64,000 nt of DNA from JALYXV01 sp963791545 (GCA_963791545.1 CAWBSR010000015.1:930001-994000); one strand, 5' to 3'; shown: positions 23,089 to 32,644, counted from the first letter of the stretch. Numbers and translations are program-made. Notes: generated from the sequence alone by a model not told the origin.

Positions 23089-24939
23089 TCAGTCTCCCCC
23101 AAGTCGGCGCCGGCGGCGAGCCGTGGCCCCGGCACCGAGGCCGCCGCTCAGCATGAGGCCGGCCGCCAGGGAGAGGGGTACCGTCGTCCCGAGGCCGGTC
23201 ACGGGAAGAAACGGCGCCTGGGCGGCCGTCGCCGAGGACCGCGCTGGGCCCGCTGTCTTGGGCCCGGCTCCGACCAGCAGCTTGGCGGAGGCGAGCGCTC
23301 CGGTCCTCGCCCCGGCCTCGGTCCTCGGCCTGGCCCCGGTCAGGTGGCGGCGCGGGCCAGTGGTGCGGGCGAGGGGTCGCGCCGGTCGGGAAATTCCGGC
23401 GAAGGGCGAGGGATCGGCGCTGTCCTTCGCAGAGGCGGCGGTGCTCAACGCAGTGGGCGTGTTCAGCAGGACGAAGGCGGGCCCGGAGTCGCCTCCCACC
23501 GCCAAGCCTCGCGCCGGTCCTGAGTCACCGGTGCGGCACACCAGCGAGATGGCGCCCAGCACGTTGGTCAGGCTGATGGCGCAGTTTCCGGTACTTCCGG
23601 AGGTGACGAGGGCCGACGAACCGCCACCGGCGCCCGTCTGGGCCACGGCGCCTGGTCGAGCCGGGTGGCCGGCATCGCCGGGGTGGGGGCCAGGGCCGGC
23701 GTGGATTGCAGGACCGGCCTGACTACCGGTCCGGCTGGCCGAGTGACCGGCGCCGGCCGGCGCCGAGGCGGCCACGATCGCCACGGACCCCGATGCGCCG
23801 CCGATGGCGATCCCGGTGGCTGACCCTGAGGGACCGGTGACGCACAGCACCGACACCGCCGCCATCACGTTGACCAGGTAAATGATGCAACTCCCGGTGC
23901 CGCCCGAAGAGATCACGACCAGAGCATTGCCCCCCCCGCCGCTGGCGGCGAGAGAGCCCGGCCCGCCCAGGCCGCCCGGGCCCGAAGGGCCGGCCGCCAG
24001 CAGAGTGGCCGAGCCCGACCGGCCCCCCGCCGAGGTGCCGTTGGCGTCACCGGAGCCGCCGGTGACGCACACGATCGTGAGGGCGGCACGAATGTTGACC
24101 AGATGGATGATGCAGTTACCAGTTTGACCGGAGGTGACCCTGGTGGTGGCGTCGCCGCCCCGGCCGCTGGAGGCAATGTCGGGCGCACCGGGGGGGCCGG
24201 CGAGGCTGCCGGCGCCGCCGGCCGGACCCGGCGTGCCGCCGATCGCACGGGCGTCGGCGGCGCCCACCGTGCCAGGCGCGCAGGTCACCGAAAGGGCGGC
24301 GGAGGTATTGGTCGACGACAGGAGGCAGGCGCCGCTGGTGCCCTGGGCCGCTACCGACGAAGCGTCGCCAGGAGAGCCCGCCGCCCGGTCGGAAACCGGG
24401 GAGCCGTTTCGCCCGGCGCCCCCGCTGGCCGGGGCGACGAGAAGGACCGCTCCCGAGTCGCCACCGGTCCCGGTACCGGTGGCGGGACCGGAATGGCCGG
24501 TCGTGCACTGGACCGATACCGCGCTGGTGAGATTGGTGACGTTGATATTGCAATCCCCGGTGGCGCCCGATGCCGGCGTCGCGGTTCCGGGGCCGCCCGG
24601 GCCACTGATGGCGCTGTTGGCGGCCCCGGTAGTGGTGTTGGGGTGGGACGCAGCGGCGGTCGAGGTGGGCGGGCCGGCCGGGGCGGCGGCATCGCGGGCC
24701 GGCGGCGGGGGGATCGGCGCGGGTGGGGGCGCGGGCGGCGGCAGGAGTTGGCTCCACGTCACCGCACCCGACGCCACCAGGTCCTGCTTGAGGGCCCGGG
24801 CCAGCTCGGCGCCGGGGGAGGAAGGCCGGGGGGGCGTCTGGGGGCGATCGTGGGCCGCCGCATGGGGCGCGGCCGGCGCCGGGGCCGGCGAGGCCGACAA
24901 CCCGGCGGTCATGGCGATTGCGCTCAGAAGGCCAAACAT
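23089..24939 (-). CDS. LPXTG cell-wall protein with five Cys-x14-Cys repeats
   Basis: A 616-residue surface protein of unknown function. An N-terminal signal-like segment (MFGLLSAIAMTAGLSA) leads to a Pro/Ala linker. Five similar units follow, each centred on two Cys with exactly 14 residues between them: Cys130/145, 205/220, 276/291, 351/366 and 453/468. The unit reads roughly TGxCxIxLxNxxxAxSxxCxTGxSGxAxGxxxGGxSG, suggesting small disulfide-closed modules separated by Gly/Ser/Pro spacers. The C-terminus is a sortase signal: LPVTG (578-582), a hydrophobic stretch and RRRRR. The downstream L,D-transpeptidase is 4 bp away. No sortase gene is in the window. Base composition matches the neighbours. 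Confidence 0.78.
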   Translation of the reverse strand: MFGLLSAIAMTAGLSASPAPAPAAPHAAAHDRPQTPPRPSSPGAELARALKQDLVASGAVTWSQLLPPPAPPPAPIPPPPARDAAAPAGPPTSTAAASHPNTTTGAANSAISGPGGPGTATPASGATGDCNINVTNLTSAVSVQCTTGHSGPATGTGTGGDSGAVLLVAPASGGAGRNGSPVSDRAAGSPGDASSVAAQGTSGACLLSSTNTSAALSVTCAPGTVGAADARAIGGTPGPAGGAGSLAGPPGAPDIASSGRGGDATTRVTSGQTGNCIIHLVNIRAALTIVCVTGGSGDANGTSAGGRSGSATLLAAGPSGPGGLGGPGSLAASGGGGNALVVISSGGTGSCIIYLVNVMAAVSVLCVTGPSGSATGIAIGGASGSVAIVAASAPAGAGHSASRTGSQAGPAIHAGPGPHPGDAGHPARPGAVAQTGAGGGSSALVTSGSTGNCAISLTNVLGAISLVCRTGDSGPARGLAVGGDSGPAFVLLNTPTALSTAASAKDSADPSPFAGISRPARPLARTTGPRRHLTGARPRTEAGARTGALASAKLLVGAGPKTAGPARSSATAAQAPFLPVTGLGTTVPLSLAAGLMLSGGLGAGATARRRRRLGGD

Positions 24940-25115
24940 GAGGGATTCCGGTCAGGGCGAAGGCGGGACGGGGGACAAGAAGTCAAGTCCTAAGAATGTC
25001 AGAGTCCGGCGCCGCCGCGGTGGTCCCTTCGGACCTACTTTGGCGGGCCCCCCGCCCGGCCAGTCGGGCCCGCCTGGGCAGTAGGGTCGAGAAAGCCCAT
25101 CCAGGAGGAGAAGCG

Positions 25116-25544
25116 GTGCCAGACGGAGAGGATTCGAACAGCCGCATCATCGAGGAGTTCCGGGCCAACCGCGGCCAGGTCGGCGGGGATTGGGAAGGCG
25201 CCCCGCTGCTACTGCTCACCACCACGGGCGCCAAGACGGGCAATGAGCACACCACGCCGCTGCTCTACCTTCCCTACGGTGACCGCCTGGTCGTCTTCGG
25301 CTCCAATCGGGGCGCCGACAGCCATCCGGACTGGTACTACAACGTGGTGGCGCACCCGATGGCGAAGGTCGAAGTCCGTCACAAGATCTTCCAGGCGACC
25401 GCCACCGAGGAAACCGGCGAGTTCCGCGTCGATCTCTGCGCCCAGCAGGCCAAGCTCGACCCGGGCTTCGCGGAGATCCTGCGCGAGACGAGGCGCAGGA
25501 TCCCCGTGATCAGCCTTCGTATGGCGGGCCGGCCACCGCGCTGA
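25116..25544 (+). CDS. Deazaflavin (F420)-dependent nitroreductase family protein
   Basis: 142 residues of the DDN/FDOR-B family, small split-barrel proteins that bind F420 or related deazaflavins. The signature is GAPLLLLTTTGAKTGNEHTTPLLYL, followed by FGSNRGADSHPDWYYNVVAHP. The exact reaction cannot be predicted; mycobacterial relatives reduce nitro compounds, quinones or enoates. The GTG at 25116 is chosen because AGGAGG precedes it; an extension to 24996 lacks coding character. F420 use fits an actinobacterial host. Confidence 0.85.
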   Translation: MPDGEDSNSRIIEEFRANRGQVGGDWEGAPLLLLTTTGAKTGNEHTTPLLYLPYGDRLVVFGSNRGADSHPDWYYNVVAHPMAKVEVRHKIFQATATEETGEFRVDLCAQQAKLDPGFAEILRETRRRIPVISLRMAGRPPR

Positions 25545-25579
25545 ACCTTCGGTGACGGCCGGCCGCTACCGTTCTGTCG

Positions 25580-26059
25580 ATGCCCGATCAACCTGCTACC
25601 GACCGTGACGCCATCCGCCTGGCCCTGGCGGCGGCCGGCGGCGTCGGGGCGGCGGAATATCAAGCCATGCTGGCCGAGCGGGCGGCTCAAGCCGCCGGCG
25701 CGACCGACTCCGACCTGGAGAGGTTCACCGCTGAGACCCTGGGGACGGCGCGCTGTCAGGAGTACCTGGACGCGCTGCGGCTTTTGACCTGGCGGGCCCG
25801 GGGTCTCAGCCGGGCGCTGGAGTTCATCAATATCGGCGGCCCCCGGGGAACCGACGACGCCATGATGCTGCCCATTGTCGTGACCGCGGCCGCGCTGGCG
25901 GACCTGGTGGAATCGTCGTTCATCATTCGCGACTCCAGCTCCGAGAACTCGGCGCGCGACGACGCCGCGGCGTGCTGGCGCGAGGCCATCGGAGCGCTGA
26001 GCCGGCTTACGGGGAACGAGCCGATCGAGCTGGCCAGCGGTCCCAAGCACGTCCACTGA
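25580..26059 (+). CDS. Hypothetical soluble protein
   Basis: 159 residues from an ATG at 25580. The protein is largely helical, Ala-rich and without signal peptide or membrane helix; segments such as LDALRLLTWRARGLSRALEFINIGG and DDAAACWREAIGALSRLTG look like a small helical bundle. I do not recognise a family. It follows the F420-type gene by 35 bp on the same strand. Confidence 0.6.
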   Translation: MPDQPATDRDAIRLALAAAGGVGAAEYQAMLAERAAQAAGATDSDLERFTAETLGTARCQEYLDALRLLTWRARGLSRALEFINIGGPRGTDDAMMLPIVVTAAALADLVESSFIIRDSSSENSARDDAAACWREAIGALSRLTGNEPIELASGPKHVH

Positions 26060-26124
26060 CGCTGTGACCAGGGCGCCGTGGGTCCGACCGGCGCCGGTCC
26101 GACGATCAGTGATTGACTGAACCG

Positions 26125-26595
26125 GTGGCGGGAATCCGCGTGTTCGCCAGCGGTGGCGGCCTGCTGTCGTGGCTGGCGTGGGCGGCTTTGGCGCTGGTCG
26201 TAGCCGCCGCCGGCTACGTTGTGCTCGAGGCCATCCGGGCCCGCCATCGCCGGGAACCGGCCGGGCCCGCCGCCCGCCGGGCCCTCCGGGCCGCCGCCTT
26301 CCCCGCCGGGGCCGGACTGATCGCGCTGGCCGCGATGGCGACGGCAGTGGTGCTCCTCGTCTTTCTCGTCTTCTATGTGGTGATCGCGGCCCTGGTTGCC
26401 GCCCTGGCCGGCCACGCCCCCGGGCTGGGAAGCGTCATCGCCAGCCTCGCGGTGGCCGTCGGCCTGGTGATGGTGCTGGCCGTGGCGTCGCTGACCGCCG
26501 GTGGGGTGTCGATAGTCCGTACCTGGCGGCGACGGCACAGGGGCGGGCCCGACCCCGGCCGCCCCGGCATTGGCACTGGCACGGGCCCACGCTGA
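26125..26595 (+). CDS. Hypothetical membrane protein
   Basis: About 156 residues with three hydrophobic helices (LLSWLAWAALALVVAAAGYVVL, LIALAAMATAVVLLVFLVFYVVIAALVAAL and SVIASLAVAVGLVMVLAVASL) separated by an Arg-rich loop, and a basic Gly/Pro tail. GTG at 26125 is used; a TTG at 26113 is an alternative. No family recognised. Confidence 0.55.
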   Translation: MAGIRVFASGGGLLSWLAWAALALVVAAAGYVVLEAIRARHRREPAGPAARRALRAAAFPAGAGLIALAAMATAVVLLVFLVFYVVIAALVAALAGHAPGLGSVIASLAVAVGLVMVLAVASLTAGGVSIVRTWRRRHRGGPDPGRPGIGTGTGPR

Positions 26596-26628
26596 AGCAT
26601 TCGGCGGCCCGCATGTATCAGCGGGAGA

Positions 26629-26886
26629 ATGGGTATCCCTCGGCCAGTGCCCTTCCTCGGTCCCGTCATCGTCGTGTGGATAACCCTTGCCGTCGTGGTG
26701 ATGGCGTGCTATTTCCTTTTCGTCGCCCCACAGGCGGGCACCGGGAGTGCCCCGGGCCCGTCCCCCAGGTACGAGTACCAGGCGACCGCACCGTGGGTCC
26801 AGCCCGCCAGTCCGGTCCCGCCCCCGGCGCCCCTTCCGTCCTACGATATGGAGGACTTCCCGACCGAAAGGTGGGGGGCCCGCTAG
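26629..26886 (+). CDS. Small single-pass membrane protein
   Basis: 85 residues: one N-terminal membrane helix (PVIVVWITLAVVVMACYFLFVAP) followed by a Pro/Ser-rich tail ending DMEDFPTERWGAR. ATG start at 26629 with GGGAG upstream. Function unknown. It lies between the hypothetical membrane protein and ppgK on the same strand. Confidence 0.55.
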   Translation: MGIPRPVPFLGPVIVVWITLAVVVMACYFLFVAPQAGTGSAPGPSPRYEYQATAPWVQPASPVPPPAPLPSYDMEDFPTERWGAR

Positions 26887-26923
26887 CAGCCTGCCGCTCG
26901 CGTGCCTCCTTCAGGTGACCACG

Positions 26924-27703
26924 GTGACCCAGGGTTTCGGCGTTGACATCGGCGGATCGGGGATCAAAGGGGCGGTCGTCGACCTCGACACCGGCACCCT
27001 GATCGGGGAGCGGTACAAGCTCGAGACCCCGCAGCCGTCCACTCCCGAAGCGGTGGCCACCGCAGTGGCCGAGATCACCCGCCACTTCGGGTGGGACGGC
27101 CCCTTTGGGGCGACCTTCCCCGCCCCGGTCACGCACGGCACGGCTCGCACCGCGGCCAACGTCGACCCGTCCTGGGTCGGGACCAACATCGAGGAGGTGT
27201 TGGGCGACGCGACCGGCCTCGACGTCAGCGCCCTCAACGACGCCGACGCGGCGGGCGTGGCCGAGGCCGCGTTCGGGGCGGCGCACGGCCACGAGGGACT
27301 GGTGGTCGTCACGACCCTTGGTACCGGCATCGGGACCGCCCTGCTCTTCCGCGGGGTGTTGATCCCCAACAGCGAACTCGGCCACATCGAGATCGACGGC
27401 GAGGACGCGGAACGACATGCCAGCTCCGGGGCCCGAGAGCGCGAGGATCTCGGCTGGGGGGAATGGGCGCGCCGTCTCGACCGGTATTACCAGGCGCTGG
27501 AGCGCTACCTGTGGCCCGACCTGTTCGTGGTCGGAGGAGGTGTCAGCCGCAAGGCCGACAAGTTCCTCCACCGGCTCCACCTCCGGACACCGATCGTGGC
27601 GGCCGGCCTGCGCAACGAAGGTGGCATCGTGGGCGTCGCCATGCACGCCCACAACGTCGGCTCCCGAACCCGAGCGGGCGCTCCCGACGGGGCGCCCGTT
27701 TGA
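26924..27703 (+). CDS. ppgK: Polyphosphate glucokinase
   Basis: PpgK phosphorylates glucose using polyphosphate (and often ATP) and is characteristic of actinobacteria. The 259-residue ROK-type kinase shows the phosphate loop FGVDIGGSGIKGAVVDL, the substrate region LNDADAAGVAEA, TLGTGIGTALLFRGVLIPNSELGHI and the C-terminal LFVVGGGVSRKADKF. GTG at 26924 is preferred, with AGGTGA upstream; GTG at 26915 is an alternative. It is followed by a formate/nitrite-type channel gene 33 bp downstream. Confidence 0.92.
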   Translation: MTQGFGVDIGGSGIKGAVVDLDTGTLIGERYKLETPQPSTPEAVATAVAEITRHFGWDGPFGATFPAPVTHGTARTAANVDPSWVGTNIEEVLGDATGLDVSALNDADAAGVAEAAFGAAHGHEGLVVVTTLGTGIGTALLFRGVLIPNSELGHIEIDGEDAERHASSGAREREDLGWGEWARRLDRYYQALERYLWPDLFVVGGGVSRKADKFLHRLHLRTPIVAAGLRNEGGIVGVAMHAHNVGSRTRAGAPDGAPV

Positions 27704-27736
27704 GAATGCCGTGGTACGGGTAGTCGACCGGGGTCC

Positions 27737-28657
27737 ATGACGAACACCGGAGTAGGCGGCCGCGGGCCGAAACGGCAGGATAAGTCCCGTCCGGGGGTCG
27801 GTACCGATCCCGCCCAGAGCTCCTCGGTCGCCGAGAAAGAGGTCGAAGAGACCTTCCTCCGTACCGTCGACGAGGGGCGCCGCCGCATGTCGCGGGCCAC
27901 GGTGCCGCTGCTGGCGACGGGCTTGGTGGGCGGCATCGACGTCGGAACCGGGGTCCTGGGATTGCTCCTGGTCGAGCACATCACCGAGAGCAAACTCCTC
28001 GGCGGCCTGGCCTTCGCGATCGGTTTCATCGCCCTCGCCCTGGCCCGCAGCGAGCTGTTCACCGAGGACTTCCTCGTCCCCGTCTCTACGGTCATCGCCC
28101 GCCAGGCCCGCTTCCGGATGCTGATCCGGCTCTGGGTCGGCACCCTGATCGCAAACCTCATCGGTGGCTGGATATTCACCTGGCTGATGATGCGGGGCTA
28201 CCCCGAGTTCAACAAGACCGCCATCGAGTCCGGCTACCACTATGTTCAGCTGGGCTACGGGTTGCGGGCCATGGCGCTGGCGATCCTCGGCGGCGCCGTC
28301 ATCACCCTCATGACCTGGATGCAGCACAGCAGTGAATCGATGGCGGCCAAGATCGTTCCCGCGGTCACCGCCGCCTTCCTGCTGGCGGGGGGCCAGCTCG
28401 ATCACGCCATCGTCAACTCACTGCTGATGTTCGCCGCCCTGCACACCGGCCACGCCCCGTTCGGCTACCTGGCATGGGCCGAGACGGCCGGATGGGCGGC
28501 GCTGGGCAACATCGTCGGCGGGGTCGGGCTGGTCACCCTGCTGCGCCTGCTGCAGGTTCCCCACAAGGTGAAACAGGAGCGCGAGAATCCCGCCCTCGGC
28601 GTGGCTATCGGCGACGACCGGCGGGTCCACGATCAACCAGGATCGAAAAAGACGTAG
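27737..28657 (+). CDS. Formate/nitrite transporter (FNT) family protein
   Basis: 306 residues with six hydrophobic helices. The family is recognisable from FAIGFIALALARSELFTEDFLVPV in the first half and GGQLDHAIVNSLLMFAALHTGHAPFGYL in the second, the latter resembling the YfdC-like branch. A soluble head of about 50 residues precedes the channel. FNT pentamers conduct small monovalent anions such as formate, nitrite or hydrosulfide; the substrate here is not determined. Convergent with hrpB. Confidence 0.85.
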   Translation: MTNTGVGGRGPKRQDKSRPGVGTDPAQSSSVAEKEVEETFLRTVDEGRRRMSRATVPLLATGLVGGIDVGTGVLGLLLVEHITESKLLGGLAFAIGFIALALARSELFTEDFLVPVSTVIARQARFRMLIRLWVGTLIANLIGGWIFTWLMMRGYPEFNKTAIESGYHYVQLGYGLRAMALAILGGAVITLMTWMQHSSESMAAKIVPAVTAAFLLAGGQLDHAIVNSLLMFAALHTGHAPFGYLAWAETAGWAALGNIVGGVGLVTLLRLLQVPHKVKQERENPALGVAIGDDRRVHDQPGSKKT

Positions 28658-28669
28658 CTATTCCTGCCG

Positions 28670-31168
28670 TTACCCGGCCCTCGGGTCGAGCGGCCAGCGG
28701 TGTTTCGGATAGCGCCCCGCCATCTCCTTGCGCACCGCGGCGTAGCTGCCGGCCCAGAAACCGGGCAGGTCGGCGGTCACCTGGACGGGACGGCCGGCCG
28801 GGGACAGCAGGTGCAGGACGAGGGGCACCTGGCCCCCGGCCACACAGGGATGGCGAGTGACTCCGAACAGATCCTGGATGGGCGCCGACGCCGATGGGGC
28901 CTCGGTGCCGTAGTCCACGCGAAGTGCGCGATGCCCGGGGACCGGGATCGAAACTGGAGCCAGCACGTCGAGCTGCCGGCGGCCCGGGACGGCGGGGAGG
29001 AGGCCCCAAAGGGCCCGGGTCAGATCCAGCGCTTCGAGCCCGGCCCGGTCCCGGGCGCCGCCGAGCAGGGGTGCCAGCCACTTGTCGAGGGTGGCGAGCA
29101 AGGAGGCGTCCGACAGGTCGGGCCAGGCATCACCATACGTGGCGTGGAGGAACTGCACCCGTTGTTGCAGCGCCCGGGCGGGGGCGGTCCAGGGCAGGGC
29201 GTGAAGCCGGGAAGCTCGAACCTGCTCGAGGAGGGCCTCGGTGGCCTCGGGGCCCGGTTCCGCCTTGCTCTCGATGGTGGCGAGGACCAGCCCATCGAGG
29301 TTGCGGGTCACGGTGGCTCTCAGGTCGTGGCGGTCCTGATCCCAGATCAGGGCGGTCGCGGTGGTGGCGGAAGCCCCGGCCGCCGACTCGAGGTCGGCGG
29401 CGTCGAGGGCGGCCGCCAGGCGGATGCGGCTGTCCCGGGAATCGGCGTCGAGTTGAGCCACCACGACGAACGCCTCGCCGGCCAAGGGGTCGGATTCCGC
29501 CAGCCACGCCCCGGCTCCGCTGCGCAGGCGAAACCGGCCCCCGCCCCGGGCCTGGGCGATCCGGTCGGGATAGGCGAGGGCGAGCACCGAGCCGCAATCC
29601 CCGAGGTCCAACGGCCCCGGGGCAACACCTGCTCTCCGGCGGAGCTGGGCGGCCCGGCGACGGGCGGACGACAGAGCGGCCCGGTCGTGGGCCCGCCCGC
29701 CGGCCGGGGACCGCACTGCCGGCGCGTCGTCGGTGATCAGCCGGACCCGGTCGGCCAGATCGACGCCGACCTCGTCGGGCCTTCCCCGGACCAGGTCCCG
29801 GTCCTCCAGCACCGCGGCCAGGGCGCAGGCCACCGCGCCTCGGCCCCCGGCGACGGCGCCGGTCACCATCGCCGCCAAGCGGGGATGCAGGGGCAGGTCC
29901 GCCATCCGCCGGCCCGCCGGGGTCGGCCGGCCGGTGGCATCCAGAGCGCCCAGTGCCACCAGCAACGCCCGACCGTCGTCCAGGGCGGCCCGCGGTGGGT
30001 CCTGCAGGAAACGCAGGGCGCCCGGCTGGGCACCCCACACCGCCAACTCGAGCACCAAGCCGGCCAGGTCGACGGTGGTGATCTCGGCGGGCGGGAAGCG
30101 ACGCCGGCTGGCGTAGTCGTGTTCGCCATACAACCGGTAGGCGACGCCGGGCCCCTGGCGTGCCGCCCGTCCGGCTCGCTGGTCCGCCGACGAACGCGAG
30201 GCGGGTCCGGTGTGGAGCCGGCTGAGCCCGGTGCCGGGGTCGTACCGGGGCGAGCGGACCTGGCCACTGTCGACAACCACCCTGACGCCCTCGACGGTCA
30301 AGCTGGTCTCGGCGATATCGGTCGCCAGCACGACCCGCCGCCGCCCCGGCCGCGACGCCATCAGCGCCCGGTCCTGTTCGGCCCCCGGCAGGGCGCCGAA
30401 AAGGGGAACCACGTCGACACCGTCGCCGAGGGCCCCCGCCAGCCGGCCTTGGACCCGCAGGATGTCGCCCGCCCCGGCCAGGAAGACCAGTACGTCACCT
30501 TCGTTGTCGGTTAGCGCGGCGACGACGGAGTTGACGACTGCGGAATCCCCGGCCACCGCGCGCGACGGCGGCAACCAGCGAATCTCCACAGGATACTGTC
30601 GCCCGTGGCCGACGACGACTGGCGCGGGAGGCCCGCCGTCGCCCAGCAACATCGCCAGGCCGGCGGTGTCCAAGGTGGCGGACATGGCCAGCAGGCGCAG
30701 ATCCGGGCGCAGGCCGGCCCGTACATCGAGTGCCAAGGCCAGGGCCAGGTCGGTTTGCAGGTTCCGTTCGTGGACCTCGTCGAAGACGACCAGGCCCACG
30801 CCGGGCAGGTTGGGATCGTGCTGGAGACGGCGGGTGAGGATTCCCTCGGTCACCACTTCGATCCGGGTGGCAGGTCCGACCCGGCGATCATCCCGGGTGA
30901 CGTAGCCGACGGTTGTCCCGACCGTCTCACCGAGCAGGCAGGACATGCGGGCTGCGGCGGCCCGAGTCGCCAACCGGCGCGGTTCCAGCATGACTATCCG
31001 CCTGCCTGCCAGCCACGGCTCGTTGAGAAGTCGCAGCGGCACCACGGTGGTTTTCCCGGCTCCGGGGGGGGCGTGGAGCACCGCATGGCCGGCTCCTGTC
31101 AGGGCGGCCCGCAGTTCGCCCAGGCACGCCTCGACTGGAAGACCACCGCCGGCGGGGACCGTGCTCAC
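28670..31168 (-). CDS. hrpB: ATP-dependent helicase HrpB
   Basis: An 832-residue DExH helicase. Motif I is APPGAGKTTVVPLRLL, motif II is DEVHERN, motif III is MSATLD, motif V ATDIAETSLTVEGVRVVVDSG and motif VI QRAGRAARQGPGVAYRLY. After the helicase core come the HA2/ratchet region and the HrpB-specific C-terminal domain (ALPWTAPARALQQRVQFLHA and YPKHRWPLDPRAG at the end). Its cellular role in bacteria is not well settled; RNA unwinding is assumed. GTG start at 31168. Confidence 0.93.
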   Translation of the reverse strand: MSTVPAGGGLPVEACLGELRAALTGAGHAVLHAPPGAGKTTVVPLRLLNEPWLAGRRIVMLEPRRLATRAAAARMSCLLGETVGTTVGYVTRDDRRVGPATRIEVVTEGILTRRLQHDPNLPGVGLVVFDEVHERNLQTDLALALALDVRAGLRPDLRLLAMSATLDTAGLAMLLGDGGPPAPVVVGHGRQYPVEIRWLPPSRAVAGDSAVVNSVVAALTDNEGDVLVFLAGAGDILRVQGRLAGALGDGVDVVPLFGALPGAEQDRALMASRPGRRRVVLATDIAETSLTVEGVRVVVDSGQVRSPRYDPGTGLSRLHTGPASRSSADQRAGRAARQGPGVAYRLYGEHDYASRRRFPPAEITTVDLAGLVLELAVWGAQPGALRFLQDPPRAALDDGRALLVALGALDATGRPTPAGRRMADLPLHPRLAAMVTGAVAGGRGAVACALAAVLEDRDLVRGRPDEVGVDLADRVRLITDDAPAVRSPAGGRAHDRAALSSARRRAAQLRRRAGVAPGPLDLGDCGSVLALAYPDRIAQARGGGRFRLRSGAGAWLAESDPLAGEAFVVVAQLDADSRDSRIRLAAALDAADLESAAGASATTATALIWDQDRHDLRATVTRNLDGLVLATIESKAEPGPEATEALLEQVRASRLHALPWTAPARALQQRVQFLHATYGDAWPDLSDASLLATLDKWLAPLLGGARDRAGLEALDLTRALWGLLPAVPGRRQLDVLAPVSIPVPGHRALRVDYGTEAPSASAPIQDLFGVTRHPCVAGGQVPLVLHLLSPAGRPVQVTADLPGFWAGSYAAVRKEMAGRYPKHRWPLDPRAG

Positions 31169-31194
31169 GGCCCTATTTTCCCTCCTGGAGCTGA

Positions 31195-31401
31195 TCAGAC
31201 GACCCGTAACCGGTGACCGCGGAGCGACACCAGGTCCCCCTTGTGGAGTTGGCGACCCCTCCGGGTCTCGACCTCACCGTTCACCCGGACCGCCCCCGTC
31301 GCCAGGACCGATTTCACGTCGCCTCCGGTGTCGACCGCGCCGGCCAGCTTCAGGAGCTGCCCGAGGCGGATCATGTCGTCGGAGATGCGCACGTCGGGCA
31401 C
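31195..31401 (-). CDS. S4 RNA-binding domain protein (YbcJ-like)
   Basis: A 68-residue protein that is a single S4 domain: IRLGQLLKLAGAVDTGGDVKSVLATGAVRVNGEVETRRGRQLHKGDLV. Single-domain S4 proteins of this type bind RNA, probably ribosomal RNA. It lies between hrpB and rsgA on the same strand (26 bp and 28 bp gaps), so a small RNA/ribosome-maintenance operon is likely. Confidence 0.85.
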   Translation of the reverse strand: MPDVRISDDMIRLGQLLKLAGAVDTGGDVKSVLATGAVRVNGEVETRRGRQLHKGDLVSLRGHRLRVV

Positions 31402-31429
31402 CGGGGCATCATCGCACCGCCCGGGCCGG

Positions 31430-32644
31430 CTAGGGCGACGGTGGCGCCGCCAGCTTCCGCTGACTGGCCCGGGAACGGGTCCGGGTGGCCTTGGCGGTCC
31501 TCTTCAGGCGCTTGCCCTCCACGATGCGCAGGCGGGCGACCGCCGGAGTCTCGGGCGGTGTTTCCCGGCGAAGCTGCAGCCAGCTGGCCACCCGCTGGGG
31601 GGCCAGCAGGCCCGCCGCCATTGCCGCCGTGACGGCGCAGCCCCGTTCGGTCGTGTGGGAGCAATCGAGGAATTCGCACGACGTCGCCAACTCCTCGATA
31701 TCGGAGAACACCTGGGCCACCCCCTCGGTGGCCGCCGAGACCGACAGGGCCCGCATGCCCGGAGTGTCGATCACCATGCCGCCGCCCGGAATCGGCACCA
31801 ATTCCCGGTAGGTCGTGGTGTGGCGGCCCTTGCCGTCGCCGCGGACCGCTGCGGTGGCCAGAATCGACTGGCCGGCCAGGAGGTTCACGAGGGTCGATTT
31901 CCCGGCCCCCGACAGCCCCAGCAGGGCCACCGTCCGGCCCGGGGCCAGGTAGGGCGCCAGTTCCGCCAGTCCCTCACCATTCACGGCACTCACCACGTGG
32001 ACCGCGACATCGCTCGCCACCTCCGCCACTCGGTCCATATAGCCCGCCACCTCCTCGGGGGAAGCCAGGTCGGACTTGGTGATCACGATCACGGGGACGG
32101 CGCCACTCTGCCACGCCAGCGCGACATAGCGCTCCAAATGCCGGGCGCTGAGTTGGCCGTCTACGGCGTCCACCAGCAATACGGTGTCGATGTTGGCCGC
32201 CACCACCTGTTCTTTGGCCCCGGCGGCGTCGACGATCCTCCGGAAGGAGGACCGCCGGGGCAGGATGGCTGCCATGACCCAGTGGCCAACGGCGGCCGAC
32301 GCCGTGGCTGGGGCGGCGTCGGCGAGGGCTACCCAGTCGCCCACGGCCAGCTTGAGGTCCGCCACCGCAGCCACGCGTACTGCGCCCTCGGCGGTCAGGA
32401 CCGTCGAGATCCCGCGGTCGATGCGCGAGATCCGACCGGGTATCAGCTCGGGCTCGGGACGGGCAGCCAGCGCCGCCGCCCAGTCCTCGTCCCAACCGAG
32501 GTCGACCAGCGGTACCACCGGTGAAGCAGTGGGCACAACACTCCTCGGTGCGGCGAAGGACCCGGTTACGGGCGGAAAGGGAGCCGCCGCCTCGAGTCTC
32601 AGCCCCAAGGTGGCTGCCTCCAGTGTAGGACCGTTGTTCGCCAA
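31430..32644 (-). CDS. rsgA: Ribosome small subunit-dependent GTPase A
   Basis: RsgA is a circularly permuted GTPase that helps mature the 30S subunit. In the 404-residue product the order is an OB-like N-terminus (GRISRIDRGISTVLTAEG), G4 TKSD, G5 SAVNGEG, then G1 GLSGAGKSTLVN, G2 TTTYRELV and G3 DTPG, the permuted order expected. The C-terminal zinc site is CEFLDCSHTTERGCAV. A Lys/Arg-rich tail (KRTAKATRTRSRASQRK) should contact rRNA. ATG at 32644. Confidence 0.93.
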   Translation of the reverse strand: MANNGPTLEAATLGLRLEAAAPFPPVTGSFAAPRSVVPTASPVVPLVDLGWDEDWAAALAARPEPELIPGRISRIDRGISTVLTAEGAVRVAAVADLKLAVGDWVALADAAPATASAAVGHWVMAAILPRRSSFRRIVDAAGAKEQVVAANIDTVLLVDAVDGQLSARHLERYVALAWQSGAVPVIVITKSDLASPEEVAGYMDRVAEVASDVAVHVVSAVNGEGLAELAPYLAPGRTVALLGLSGAGKSTLVNLLAGQSILATAAVRGDGKGRHTTTYRELVPIPGGGMVIDTPGMRALSVSAATEGVAQVFSDIEELATSCEFLDCSHTTERGCAVTAAMAAGLLAPQRVASWLQLRRETPPETPAVARLRIVEGKRLKRTAKATRTRSRASQRKLAAPPSP

